Positions 35,960 to 47,090 are shown, numbered from the stretch's first letter. The stretch: 64,000 nucleotides of DNA from Isoperla grammatica (GCA_945910005.1 OX246747.1:31109489-31173488); one strand, 5' to 3'. The notes: generated from the letters alone by a model not told the origin. A program made the numbers and translations.

Positions 35960-36400
35960 TCCGCCAAGCATAGTTGCGACAGAGAAACCAAGATGCGCCG
36001 CCCTCAAGAAGGACATTGACTCCCTGCTAGGGTTGCCAACTATTGAATATGAAAATACGGTAATTTTAAAATTGATGTGAAATGTAGAGGGAAAGAGGAT
36101 GGCAATGTCCCAGTTCAAAAGTTCAAAATGCTCAAATGCTGGAAACTGTACATACAAAGACGGAAGGCGGAAGTTTACGAAATGTGTATTTTAAAACAAA
36201 TTGTGAAAATACGGGAAAACTGATTCCCGTGTGGAGTTGATACGGGAAGCGGGAAATCACAGTGGAAAACGGGATTTCCCGGAAAATACGGGAGAGTTGG
36301 CAACCCTACTCCCTGCCCGACTCAATGAGCAGGACAGAGAAGGAGGCAGCCTTATATTGGATAGCAAGAAAGAAGAATAACCGGTTGAAGAGGCCAACTC
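35960..36400 (+). pseudogene. LINE 3'-end relic split by a hAT-type MITE
   Basis: Reading across the inserted element, KKDIDSLPARLNEQDR-type wording before 36027 continues after 36309 with EKEAALYWIARKKN in a shifted frame. The LYW(I/L).R ending matches the relic at 27.4 kb. The break is the 281 bp insertion 36028-36308. Confidence 0.5.
36028..36308. mobile_element. hAT-type MITE, 281 bp, 8 bp target duplication
   Basis: The termini TAGGGTTGCCAAC and GTTGGCAACCCTA are inverted repeats. CTCCCTGC is duplicated exactly at 36020-36027 and 36309-36316. It has inserted in a LINE relic in the F-G intron. Confidence 0.88.
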
Positions 36401-36429
36401 TGCAAAAAAAAAACAAAAAACGGACTCAC

Positions 36430-36643
36430 GTGGACGAGGCGATGACCATGAACGCCTTCATCAGCTTCTGCTCGAGCCTCGACTGCGTGTTGGGCGCGAC
36501 GACGTAGACGGTCTTGTTGCCGACGTACCTCGAGCAGACGTCGCCCCGATACGGCTGACAGACCTCGTCGCTCGCGGCGTCGGGCGACGAGTCGAGCGTC
36601 ACGCTGTTGCCGGACGTGGCGTCGGGAGGCGACGCGCTGCCGC
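36430..36643 (-). CDS. ROR: ROR exon F: start of Frizzled cysteine-rich domain
   Basis: 214 bp, phase 1 in and phase 2 out, acceptor TGTGCGCAG and donor GTGAGT. A Ser/Asp-rich linker is followed by the CRD start EVCQPYRGDVCSRYVGNKTV with cysteines 1 and 2 of the domain, then LEQKLMKAFMVIASST. This aligns closely with the ROR CRD opening. The acceptor lies only about 20 bp from the end of a MITE that recurs beside exon L. Confidence 0.95.
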
Positions 36644-36663
36644 CTGCGCACATAATTAATAAT

Positions 36664-37079
36664 TATTAGATGAACGATAGCAAATCTCTCCATACAACTC
36701 GATCCGCGCTTTGTCCGTGTGTGCGCCAAATTTTGTTCGTCGGGCACAGGTCAAACGGCTTGACGGATTTAGCTGAAATTTTAAGTCAACACTCGTGACC
36801 ACTGAACTAGATGCTGTTAACATAATCAGCCAAGTCCGTCAAGATGCCAACCTACAAAAAGTTAATTAGTGAAAAAAAGTTTTATTTTTTTTAAATTAAA
36901 ACTTATGGACAGATTTAAATAATTTTGTATATTTATGTCCACACTAACAAGGTCGACACCGGATACAAGTTTTGGAATTAAACTTTAACTGCCATTTTGT
37001 AAAAAATATTTAGTTTTCTAATTACAGAAATTCATATTGTTTGATGACATGGAAAAAATCGCTCATCTAGCAACGCTGT
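36664..37079. mobile_element. Same TTAGATGA MITE family, beside exon F acceptor
   Basis: TTAGATGAACGATAGCAAAT to AAAATCGCTCATCTA with the same interior as 25818-26073 and an extra AT-rich insert. It lies about 20 bp upstream of the exon F acceptor, in the same orientation as the exon L copy. Confidence 0.8.
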
Positions 37080-37798
37080 ATGTGCGATTTCCTAGTTATT
37101 AATTGTTTGCATAGCCTAGTTTTGTTCAAGGTCCTCCTTTCAGTCCTTTGTAAATCAGTTTTTACACATAAAATAAATAAATAAATAAATAATTGAATGA
37201 ATGAATGAATGAATGAATAAATAAATAATGCGCATGGCAGCTATACCGGGTGGCACAATCACACGTGATTGGTAGTTCATTGTTGCAATGTTACAGATGG
37301 CGTTTGGTGCAAATTCAACTGTCTTCTACTTTGGTTTGATATTATTACTTGAAAGCAACACAAATATAGCCTAAGCTTTTCGGTCTCGGTTATTCTTTTA
37401 ATTGTTACAACGACATCCCTAATAATTTTCGTAAACTTCATCGGGGGATACAAGTGCAACAGTTCTCGTGATTTGTGATAAGCATGTTTGTCTTCAATTG
37501 ACAGATCAAATGTCAACACACCATAACTTCCACAGTAGCCGAATTGTGACGTCACGTGAATACTCCCTATTGAGAAGGCAGTGAGTGCTAGCGAGTGATC
37601 AGTGCACACATCAATATACAAACGAACTGTCTCATAAATCACATATCACACTTTGCAAGAAAATCTTGTATTTTCATTTCTAGCTAAAACTGGAGTGTTA
37701 CGAAAAAATGATCTCTCACACAGTAGCCATAATAGGTCCCACCTAGACACAATCATCCTCTAAGTTACTGTGATGGGGATCGCAAACTTGTCACTCAC

Positions 37799-37947
37799 CT
37801 CCGGTTGGCAGATTGAAGCCAGGCGTCCCTGGCATAATGCCCGGGGGCAAACTGTGTCCCGGCTGAAACGTGTGCGGTCCATCTGGAGGCGTCAGTAGAG
37901 GGCCGAGCGGACTCGATCCCATGTCCAAACCGTCCGTGTCGCCGACA
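37799..37947 (-). CDS. ROR: ROR exon E: second linker exon between Ig and CRD
   Basis: 149 bp, phase 2 in and phase 1 out, acceptor TTGTTTCCAG and donor GTGAGT. It encodes about 50 residues rich in Gly and Pro (for example GPLLTPPDGPHTFQPGHSLP). It has no cysteines and no recognisable fold, so it is a flexible stalk between Ig and Frizzled domains. Its incoming phase also fits the putative internal first exon at 39026-39129. Confidence 0.82.
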
Positions 37948-38296
37948 CTGGAAACAACAAGTATCGTGCTCGTTAAATGCACGGCCAACATGACACGATT
38001 GCGAACCACGCAACGTCAATGCCCGAACCGAGACCTGGAGGCTAACTTGATACTTGATACTCATACTCTGCGGTGGCGCACCTCGCCAGTGGCAGAGATT
38101 TCCCCCTCCCACCCACTTCCGGCCCATAGCCGTGCGTCAAGATTTTTTAACAGGCCTGGTTCCTGTACGTGCGCTCATAACTCGTTGAGATACCGGCATA
38201 ACTCTATGGCCAATCAGAGGTTATCTCGATTTAGATCCCAATGGCAACAATTGTAGCTAATTGTAATTATAATTTATTTATCATTACACTAGCTTT

Positions 38297-38626
38297 GTTC
38301 GTTTGTCCTGTGATCACTACTCCAGGAGTACGGTATTACGAAAACCCCGTTTTTCTGTCCTGGAGTAAGTGTGATGGGAGTAGCTGCGACAAGTTCTTTT
38401 GTCCAGTGGTAACTTACTACAACTGTGATGGGAGTAAGGTTTTTACACCTGCTTCCCGAGTAGGAGTAGGAGGAACAACTGAAACGATCACAAATGTAAC
38501 AACTCTGTTTTTTTGTCCAAGTGGGAGTAACTGTGATTTCTACTCCCATATCCGTTATAATGACATATTTCCGGATTACTCCTGGCGTAAAGTACTCCTG
38601 TTGAGGCAGGACAAACGAACAAACCT
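38297..38626. mobile_element. MITE with GTTCGTTTGTCCTG ends
   Basis: GTTCGTTTGTCCTG at the left and CAGGACAAACGAAC at the right are inverted, with repeated ACTCC/GGAGTA motifs inside. It explains a 130-residue plus-strand frame (38241-38633) that has no family resemblance. Confidence 0.75.
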
Positions 38627-39025
38627 ATTGTGATGACACAACAAGTTCAGACCATTGTGTGTACAATTACTCAGGCCAAACTTAGCTAGCCTCAGAACTA
38701 AGTCAACAATGTTTTCCCACATTGAATACTCCCAATCAATTACATATTAATCAGTTTAGTATGCGTACTGGTGTTAGGGATGCTTCAATAGATCGCATGT
38801 CAATTAACATGGGCATCATAACCTACAAACAAACAGGCCTACTTTGTTCCAAGTAGGCTAGTGACGTTCAACATTTGAGCTAACGTAGCAATCGAATTAC
38901 CTACTTCATTTAACACGGAAACCAAAACGGTCATGCGTAAAACCATGGAGATTAGCATACAGATAATGAACACCGCCCACACACACCCTCCATTTTGGAG
39001 GGTTGTAAAAAGAAAAACAAAATAC

Positions 39026-39129
39026 CTTGCTTCGGTAGCATTCCCATCGAAGTAGTCTTCAAGCTCGCTAGCCCTAACCAAAACAATGTGTAAAACAATA
39101 AGACCGATAAACCTGCATGTATACGTCAT
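39026..39129 (-). CDS. Putative alternative first exon with signal peptide (Ig-less ROR isoform)
   Basis: An ATG at 39129 opens 34 codons plus two bases, followed by the donor AG/GTATTT. The peptide begins with a short basic start and a hydrophobic core (FIGLIVLHIVLV) and then VRA/SELEDYFDGNATEA. Val at -3 and Ala at -1 fit a signal-peptidase site. The exon ends in phase 2, which is the phase required by exon E about 1.1 kb downstream. Joined, it would give a secreted-pathway N-terminus followed by linker, CRD, kringle and kinase, without Ig. Drosophila Ror is known to lack the Ig domain. The surrounding 38.7-39.5 kb is free of recognised repeats. The donor is weak after position +3, and no promoter element is obvious, so this is an inference. 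Confidence 0.45.
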
Positions 39130-39841
39130 TATTGAAACATATTTTACGCGTAAATGTTTTCAGTAAACATTAACAAACACGCACTGTTTATTTTACACCA
39201 CACCCCTCACATAGGACCGAAACTGTCACTGACTGAGGCAGCAGCAAGCACACACAATACGCTACATTATCGACTAAAACATTAAAAATAATCGACACTA
39301 CTAGCGCCATCCTACGGATAATTTTGAAGTGAGTGTCGGAGTCGTAGAGCGCTCTATTTGAATGTGAAGATCGACCACTTACAAAAACGCCTGCGTTCAA
39401 ACACCCCTGACTTCGTTGTTAAAAATAAAGATAAACATAAATCAGTTTAATGACTTTATCACCGGTATTCTGTAGCTGTATTCCTAGGAAAATAAAGTGC
39501 TGGCCTTCATAAAATAGATCACCCCCTCCGTCCCTTCCGCCATCCTGAGTAAATGTAGTATTTACAGTATTGTATGTGAACATGTTCAGCCCAAAATCCC
39601 CTAAGCAGTTTTTAAGGTTTCAAATGCTAAATTGGTGAACATATACTTTTGAAAACGCTACCAAAATTAAGATATTTCCATTCCTATTGCATTTTAACCC
39701 TTTAAGAAGTTACAATTGAATTTATTTTAAATATCAGAACATAATGATCGAGTAGAAGTTCAAGAAGTCGCCACATATTCAAGGTTTCGGTGAGAATAAA
39801 AAATAAACACTACAATCTAAGCTCTAAGCTCACATCTAAGT

Positions 39842-40090
39842 TTGTCGCATCTAAACTCTGGTGGCGAGGGTGTGAAGATATCTCTGTTCGCATCTAAGCT
39901 CTTTGGTGGCGAGGGTGTGAAGATATCTCTGCTCGCATCTAAGCTCTTTGGTGGCGAGGGTATGACGATGTATCTGTTCGCAACTAAGCTCTTTGGTGGC
40001 GAGGGTATGACGATATATCTGCTCGCATCTATAAGCTCTTTGGTGGCGAGGGTATGACGATATATTATCTGCTCGCATCTAAGCTCTTTG
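39842..40090. repeat. Minisatellite of 45-51 bp, six copies
   Basis: CTCTTTGGTGGCGAGGGT followed by (G/A)TGA(A/C)GATAT..CTGCTCGCATCTAAG is repeated from 39850 to about 40095. Small frames on both strands are by-products. D-E intron. Confidence 0.9.
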
Positions 40091-40233
40091 GTGGCAAAAT
40101 AACAAAATACTAAAATACTAAAATACGAAATACTAAATTTAAAATAATGAACGCTAAATTTAGAGAAAACGAATGCTTAAAATATACGTATCTCTAGAAT
40201 TATGACTAAACTAATGCAACGTATACCCGACCG

Positions 40234-40760
40234 GTGGTGGGGGGGGGGGGGGGGGGGGGGGGGTTGAATCAAAGAGGTCGTTCCTCCCTTCCAACGAGAA
40301 ACAACGACCCAAACTTATCGATCTATCAATTGCACGTGTTCGCCGATTAATATTAACGAAATTATCGAACCGTGAACTGTTTTTCTCGCCCGCCCGCCCG
40401 ACAAGAGAAAGGAAGAAAGAAAGAAAGAAAGAAAAAGTTTTCGACGCGTTTGATAAATTAAACGAACCCCCCCCCCCCCCCCCCCCTCCCCCCCCCGACG
40501 AATATCTCGAACGACCCTTGTAAAATTTCTGATTGGTTGGAGTTTGATTTTTAATTGATTTCAGTAGGATAATTAATTTTTAGCGGAAGCTTGTCCTGTT
40601 GACATCCCAAGGGTTAGTTGGCTACGCATTGAGTTTGGTAATTGGAAAGAAAATTCCAATTAAACGTGAGAAGTTTGTTTTTGGCGATCTTTGACACGTG
40701 ATTGTGATTGGCTGTCGAGAACACTGGGGGGGGGGGGTGAGGGGGGAATATATATATATA
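40234..40760. repeat. Homopolymer G and C runs with AT repeat
   Basis: G run at about 40236-40263, C runs at 40469-40496 and a G-rich stretch then AT repeats at 40724-40767, just outside the Penelope-like element. Confidence 0.9.
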
Positions 40761-40822
40761 TATATATAAAGAAAGGATACATTTTACGGTTAAACCAATC
40801 TAAATTTTATTTTTAATGATAA

Positions 40823-40860
40823 GTCAACGTTTCGACGACTTTAGCGTCGTCTTTTTCAAG
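40823..40860 (-). other. Hairpin with GAAAC in the Penelope 3' region, hammerhead-like remnant
   Basis: On the minus strand a GACGAC/GTCGTC stem with a six-base loop is followed directly by GAAAC. In hammerhead ribozymes, which Penelope-like terminal repeats are known to carry, stem II is followed by GAAA and preceded by CUGAUGA. Here CTTGAAAAA precedes the stem, so the core is not intact. It may be a decayed ribozyme or chance. Confidence 0.3.
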
Positions 40861-40951
40861 ACATACAAATATACAAAAACAAATAAATAAAAAACCACAA
40901 CAACCAAAAAACACTTGCATATAAAAACGAAAACACTGCCACAGCGATACA

Positions 40952-41446
40952 TCACTGGGTAGCTGCTCTAGCAAGCTCCTTGAATTTGCTTCTGGTTATG
41001 GGACCCCCCTGAGACACTGCTGGAACTCTTTGTCTCTGAGAATGGTCAGCAACAGGCTGATTGATGGCTGGGAACACCTGCTGGACTTTAAGGTTAGCCA
41101 CAATCGGTTTCCAAGCCGAAGGTAGTCTTTGAGCGTCATCTCGCTTGTTCAGGTTATGAGGCCGCTTCTCAATCTCAATTGCTTCCCGGATTAACCTCGC
41201 TCGAAGATTGTCCACTGAAGCAAGAAGCCGTACCCCGGCAAAGTTAATGTTATGTCCTTCCTTTATTGTATGTTGTGCTAGAGATGACGTTGACTGGCCT
41301 TGGTCCACAGCAAGTCGGTGTTCTTGAACTCGCTGCGATAATTTTCTACTTGTTTGACCAATGTAACTGTGATGACAGCCATTACAGGGTATCTCATATA
41401 CTCCTTTGTTTTCTAAAGGAATCACATCCTTACAAGTTCCCACCAT
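40952..41446 (-). pseudogene. Penelope-like GIY-YIG endonuclease domain
   Basis: The reading GVYEIPCNGCHHSYIGQTSR, then KLSQRVQEHRLAV, is a GIY-YIG nuclease motif with the paired cysteines (CNGC) common in Penelope-like elements. It continues about 100 residues through HTIKEGHNINF and REAIEIEKRPHNLNKRDD to a stop at 40952. It overlaps the end of the RT reading frame by 25 bp because of the frameshift, and would be the C-terminal domain of the same polyprotein. Confidence 0.92.
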
Positions 41447-42705
41447 TTCGCCAATTTTCTTCTCGGTATATTAAAAATCGTCCGTATGTTTTCTCGGCGA
41501 AGCCGTTGACTGATCAAGTCTGTCGTCCCTTTAATGTATGGCAAATAGGCAGTATACTTGGGTGGTTCTACTGGTTCTACTTGTGACGTCGAGGTGGAAA
41601 GAGGTTGTCGATGCCATGCCTTTGTTATTAAACTATTCGTAAACCCGTTAGATGAAAGGGCATGATGTAATATTTTATATTCTGCATCAATATTATCCAC
41701 ATCTGCAATTTTGTGTGATCTATTAGCAAGTGTGTAAGCAACAGACCGGATTTGACTCGGGTGGTGGTGAGAGGTTGCATTCAGATATCTGTTTGTATGA
41801 GTAGCTTTTCTAAACACAGTATGGCCAAGACTTCCATCAGGTTTTTTCTGAACAAGTACATCCAAAAAAGGTAATTTACCATCTTCCTCGATTTCCATCG
41901 TTAGTTTTATATTTGTGTGTTGGTTGTTTAAATGTTGATGAAATTCATTAAGCCTATCTATTCCATGCTGCCACACTACAAACGTATCATCTATGTATCG
42001 CAGCCAGCACAGGGGCTTTAGTAAAGATGACTCCAGGGCTGTTGTTTCAAAATGTTCCATGAACAAATTTGCTACCACTGGTGACAATGGCGACCCCATT
42101 GGAGCTCCTTCAATTTGTTTATAGAACTGACCTTTGTATGTAAAATATGTAGTGGCCATGCAATGACGAGACAACGTAATAATATGTGTCGGAACTACCT
42201 TCTTGGCTTCAATGATCTCCAATGCCTCTTTAATTGGTACTTTCGTAAAGAGAGAAACAACATCAAAACTCACTAGTAAGTCACCAGGGTTCAACTTAAT
42301 ATCTTTTAGAATCTCTACAAAATGAGTCGAGTTTTTAACATACGACTTAGCTTCTTCTGCTGCAGGTTGCATTAATTTTGAAATGTGTTTAGCAAGGGCT
42401 TGTGTGGGTGAGCCAATGGCACTAACTATAGGGCGAAGCGGAACACCTGTTTTATGTATTTTAGGTAAACCATATAGTTTGGGGACTCGTGATGATTTTT
42501 CATGAGGAATAATGAATTTTTTCACTTGTTTGTCGATAGGTGTAGACATAATAAGTGACCTAGTTTTCTTTTCAAGATACACAGTTGGATCCTGATCAGT
42601 TTTAATGTAAGCTGTATCATCAAGAAGTGCCAGCATTTTTTCATGATATTCGCTACTGTCAAGAACGACCGTCGCATTACCTTTATCTGCTGCTAGAACT
42701 AAAAT
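41422..42705 (-). pseudogene. Penelope-like reverse transcriptase, 5'-truncated and frameshifted
   Basis: The frame is open from 42705. It starts in the Penelope motif AADKGNATVVLDSSEY, followed by YGLPKIHKTGVPLRPIVSA, SFDVVSLFTKVPI, the palm motif GAPMGSPLSPVVANLFME and the catalytic LRYIDDTFVVW. These are reverse transcriptase motifs A-D in the Penelope pattern. Near 41455 a one-base loss in an A-run moves the frame, so the RT stops at 41422 instead of running into the endonuclease. No start codon remains at the 5' end. Confidence 0.93.
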
Positions 42706-42769
42706 TTAGATTGGTTTAAGCGTAAAATGTATCCTTTCTTTACATATTGCAACCAACAAAGTCTGAGAA

Positions 42770-42774
<5 letters not shown>

Positions 42775-42829
<55 letters not shown>
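42775..42829. repeat. (AT)n microsatellite
   Basis: About 27 AT repeats beside the upstream end of the Penelope-like element. A shorter run recurs at 42871-42893. Confidence 0.95.
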
Positions 42830-42835
<6 letters not shown>

Positions 42836-42893
42836 CGGACAGGCTATATATATATGAGCGGACAGGCTATATATATATATATATATATATATA

Positions 42894-43447
42894 GCCTGTC
42901 CGCTCATAGTAGAAACGAAACGTTTGGAGCTAATGACCAGTGTTTGTCTAATCGACTGTGAAATGAGGTTTAAATGACCAACAGGTAGCGCGCTGTTGTC
43001 ATTTCATTGCAATTCTTTTTCTTTCAAAGGGTGACATTCTTAAATAAATAAATAAATTCACATTTAGAGTCTACCCACTCAGTAACGAAACTGATTTTCA
43101 GTTGGGGACTTTAATTTAAAGCGACTAAACCAACCCTGTAGGCTCCGAACACCATCGACGAGTGAGCGATAACCAATCAAAGATCGATATTTCAAACACG
43201 AAACATATGAATCAGTGATTGGACAGTACGAACACCTGCGGACAAATGCCAGAATCAACAAGCCCGCGATTCAGAACAACTTTGAATTTATTGAGTGCTT
43301 CGTTGCTGCGTTCGTTCGACTTCCGTTATTATAAAATTGGCAACCCTGTTTTTCTTGTAAATCTTGGTTTACAAGCCGATTCTATGGTTTAATACACAAA
43401 CATGGGGCATTAGCTCTAAACGTTTCGTTTCTACTATGAGCGGACAG
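42894..43447. mobile_element. Inverted-repeat element with CTGTCCGCTCATAGTAGAAA ends, holding a SINE-like repeat
   Basis: CTGTCCGCTCATAGTAGAAA and its complement TTTCTACTATGAGCGGACAG bound the element, with TCGTTT..AGCTC arms. Inside, 43035-43310 is a copy of the repeat also found at 27025-27290. Short copies of ATGAGCGGACAGGCT with AT runs lie at 42832-42870. Confidence 0.75.
43035..43310. repeat. Dispersed repeat with AAAT end, copy 2
   Basis: Same repeat as 27025-27290, preceded by AAATAAATAAATA. It lies inside the inverted-repeat element 42894-43447. Confidence 0.8.
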
Positions 43448-43516
43448 ACTTTACCGCGCGGAAGTCTTTTGCAGTTAGGCTATAGGTTCGCACGAAACGA
43501 AGCGGAGTATGTATAG

Positions 43517-44106
43517 TTGAGTGAGTAATATAGGGTAGAGGCCCCACGCCATCGGCAGTTTGTCTACCGCCTTTTACTGCCCAAAATACTTAAGTCGGGT
43601 AGTAGAAGTTCGCCAAGCGACGCGATGACGGAGCCTGATTGGTCGCGGCTACTTCACCGAAGATATACGAAGACAGCCGAAAACTCCGTCGTCGCGTCGC
43701 TTGGCGAACTTCTACTACCCGACTAAAGTATATTGGGCAGCATAAGACGGTAGCCAAACAGCCGATTGCGTTGCGACTCTACCCTATTCATAGTTCCCAC
43801 GTGACGTCACAGCGGCCATGATTGCGACTCAATTGACGAGGACCAATCCTAGATCATTGGCAAATACTATTCAAATTTAATAAACAAGCCTAATTTAGAA
43901 TGTAAAAAGTAAACATAAGTAATACAGATATAAAAAAAAAACACATATCAATGTTATCTCAAAAACAGGCTGAATTTTAAAGAAATAAGAATGTATGTGT
44001 TCTACCACAACAGCCTTCAATTGTTTCTCCATGGCAACGTAAAAGTTTGATCACAAATGTGGCCGCCACGCGCACAGATGTGACGTATGAATATGACTCA
44101 CTCGAC
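43517..44106. mobile_element. MITE family with GTTGAGTGAGTAATATAGGG ends, copy 1
   Basis: It starts GTTGAGTGAGTAATATAGGG and ends near GTATGAATATGACTCACTCGAC. Inside is a near-perfect hairpin built on GTCGGGTAGTAGAAGTTCGC. The right half holds CACGTGACGTCACAGCGGCC. D-E intron. Confidence 0.8.
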
Positions 44107-45775
44107 GGCAGTATATGTTCAACAATTTCATTTCTTTCAGTTGTGGTTATTGTATTCGTCTGCCGTTGAAGAAGACAAATATGATAAAGTAAACAAACAT
44201 TGATGATAATATCCTCGAAATTAATATTCAAAACATTCAACGACCACGCCCCCCCCCCCCCTCCACCCCCAACTAAACAAATACATCTGTCTCGTGTAGT
44301 GCCATGGTTTCCCGATGGGCAAAGCTTTCCGCTTGGGTTTTCCGGCTGTGAAGCGGAAAACAAACAAGCAACCCGGCTGGAAAACAGATTATTACTTTCC
44401 CAATACAGTCGCAGACAAAACTTTCCGCGCGCCGCGCTGCAGGACTGACTGTATCCCTTTCTGACACAGTGATGCCAAATGGAACCATATTTTGGTCATA
44501 GCTCGCGTGCCCAATACATTTGGAATTGTGGATCAAAAACGCATTTAAATCGTGTTATATAATTATTTTTCTGGGTAGAAATTGGCCAACATTTACTCGT
44601 TCTGGACAGATTTAAGAAATAAAAAGTGTTAAATAATGAATATTGTCTCATGTTTGAGAATTTTCCGGGACATTCAGATCTTAATAACAATGCTAATTTA
44701 CATGTGAATTTCTAAATTCTTTTTAAATGTAAGTCATAATCTGCTACATAATTGTTGGAGGTTAAAAAATATCAATTCGTGAAACATTTTTGGAAATAAT
44801 AAAAACTCAAAAAATTTACCGAAAATTTAAAAAATGAAAATAAAATTTTGGAAAAAATTGTAAAAATCTGTAAAAAAAATCAAGAATTTCCTGTGTCTTG
44901 TAAAATGTGTTTTAAAGTCAATAACTAATTTGTGTCAGAAAGTGGTATATTTCGTCGCGAGCCCCGCCGAAGTCGGTGCTACACTGACGCTAGACTTGTG
45001 ATCGAAATATTTTTTTACAACATATTTTTTACGATGAATCCGCTGTTTTATGTACTTTAAAGTGTTCATATCCCGCACCGGGCGCGCTACCTTCGTTAAA
45101 TAATAGAAGGGTTTGATGCTACGTGTCGTCCCATCCATTGTTACTCAAGGAAATTTGTGATGGAAACTCCTGCCCATGGACTGCTACCTTATCGTGGTGG
45201 GCAGGTTTGCGTGCTGTGGTGATTCATAGGCAGGATATGACATTCATAGGCAAGAACACTAAAATCTTTACAGAATGACAAATATTTGTATTTACATTTC
45301 ACAATTGAAACACGTTTTCAATCAATTTTAACAAACCGAAATCGGATGTTGCAGGCTATAGCCATAGGTGGATATACAGCCTTAAAGAATGTCCGACATA
45401 TTATTATTTAATAACTCATCATTCATCAAGACAAACAATATAGTTGCTCCAACGAAAGTATTCTGATGCTTACGACACAGCCGAGTCCAAGGTGACAATT
45501 TATTTTTCTACTTCGCTAATTCCTTCAATCTAATCTAAACAAGTCCGTTGGGGATAATTTAAGACCTTCCGTTGGTTACCTGTAAAGGTGGGTGTGGCCA
45601 AACCGCCTGTGCACTCGACTAAGCCGAACCATGCATTTACAAATGTGTGAACGTATCAGCTGATTTTATTTCAATTGGCGCGGTTGAAAGGGGCAGTAGA
45701 CAATGACCTGAGATCGGTATGCGAATACTTTCGTTGGGGCTAGTGTAAAATAGTTTATAGATAACATTGACTCAC

Positions 45776-45854
45776 CCGTCTAAAGTGCCCGGGAACTTCG
45801 GGAAGATGGGGTTGAAATCTGGTAGTCCGATGTCTGAGTGCGCGTTCACACGTC
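45776..45854 (-). CDS. ROR: ROR exon D: first linker exon between Ig and CRD
   Basis: 79 bp, phase 1 in and phase 2 out, acceptor GTTGTTCCAG and donor GTGAGT. It encodes a Pro/Phe-rich linker (HSDIGLPDFNPIFPKFPG) without cysteines. The polypyrimidine tract of its acceptor is the end of a GTTGAT hexanucleotide repeat. Identification as an exon rests on strong splice sites and exact phase fit with exons C and E, since linker sequence is not conserved in the family. Confidence 0.78.
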
Positions 45855-45856
45855 CT

Positions 45857-45970
45857 GGAACAACATCAACATCAACATCAACATCAACATCAACATAAAC
45901 ATCAACATCACCATCAACATCAACGTCAACATCAACATCAACATCGACATCAACATTGCCAACATCAACA
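45857..45970. repeat. (AACATC)n hexanucleotide repeat at exon D acceptor
   Basis: About 18 imperfect AACATC units. On the minus strand, GTTGAT repeats run into GTTGTTCCAG, the acceptor of exon D. Confidence 0.95.
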
Positions 45971-46061
45971 TCCATCAAGATCAACATCAACATTTATTAC
46001 CAGCACCACCATCAGATCAGCATCAAGATAAATACCATTCTTCACATCACCGTTAAATTAA

Positions 46062-46228
46062 TATAGTGGACCTAAGATTACTTTGCACCTGCTTTAGTCA
46101 CATCCGGGGCAGTCGTAGCCAACCAGCGGACCGCCCGAGACACACCTGCGCCAATACCGGTCGCTGATTGGCTACGAACCAGTCGCCTGTGACGAAAGCA
46201 TGTGTAAGGTAGTCTTGAGACAACTATA
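46062..46228. mobile_element. MITE family TATAGTGGACCTAAGATTAC, copy 1
   Basis: TATAGTGGACCTAAGATTAC pairs imperfectly with GTAGTCTTGAGACAACTATA, and GGGGCAGTCGTAGCCAACCA with TTGGCTACGAACCAGTCG. C-D side, in the intron before exon D. Confidence 0.8.
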
Positions 46229-46954
46229 TCAACATGAGTACAGTACAGTACAGTACAGTGTCATGAGTACAAGGCCATTAATAAAGAAAATAGTATCAAC
46301 AAAGCCAAGACGTTATGTAAACCAGATCTCAACTGGCGACTGAGTGGAAACGCTCTTAGCTTTGGGTCACACGAATTTGAAAGAAGAGGATTTTATTTTG
46401 AGCTTATATTTGAATCTCGTCCTTCGCCATCAAGAAAATGACTTCTGTCTGAACTGAAAGGATTTTAGGTTTTCATTTCTCACAACCGGGGCTCCGCCCC
46501 AGACCCCATCAAATTGAGAGAACGCCCTCTTGAAAGGAGTTATGCGGCATTCGTGTTGTCGTCACACAGTCACCTCTGATTGGATGGCTCAAGAATCCAA
46601 TACTGGAAACTCAACCCCGACATTTAAAGGGTTTAAGGTTTTTCGGTTGCTTTAGTTGAGAAACTGTAAGAATGACGACCCCCTCCTTATCCCCACCACT
46701 GCAACCCGACCCCCCTCAACTCCATGAAACAACAAACTAAACAACTGAAACAAACTGATTTTCAGTTACGCATTTCATTATGTTAGGTGTCACGGAGTTG
46801 AGGGGGATCGGGTAGCAGTGGTGGGGATATGGAGGGGGCCGTCATTCTTACAGTTTCTAAACTATACAACCTGGACTTCGCCCCAAACCCAATTAAAGTG
46901 CGAAACCGCCCTAAAGTCATCTCTGCTTGGCTCCAGAAACCAATACCAGAAACT

Positions 46955-47078
46955 CAGGGCACCCATTGTTGCTATGGATGTTTCGTTGATGGGAAATAAC
47001 ATGCAAACAACTGTTACCTTGGTAACAATGGGCGTCCCTAGGTGTAGGGGCCGACTATGAATTCCAATCTTAAGGTTT
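46955..47078. mobile_element. Fragment of the 15.8-16.3 kb MITE family
   Basis: CACCCATTGTTGCTATGGAT through CTGTTACCTTGGTAACAATG to CCGACTATGAATTCCAA matches the right half of 15832-16268. Confidence 0.75.
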
Positions 47079-47090
47079 TTAGGTTTTGGG

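Larger units (their letters stand above)
40768..42741 (-). mobile_element. Penelope-like retroelement with 42 bp inverted ends
   Basis: The element is bounded by an almost perfect 42 bp inverted repeat (40768-40809 and 42700-42741, one mismatch near the middle). It contains a Penelope-type reverse transcriptase followed by a GIY-YIG endonuclease, both on the minus strand. It lies in the D-E intron of ROR, in the same orientation as the gene, next to AT-dinucleotide runs on both sides. The RT N-terminal region is cut off at the inverted end, so the copy is 5'-truncated. Confidence 0.92.

Noticed and set aside
38241..38633. 130-residue plus-strand ORF with a signal-like start and several cysteines
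   Set aside because: It is almost wholly inside an element with exact inverted ends (38297-38626), and its repeated GGGAGTA motifs reflect inverted arms. There is no family resemblance.
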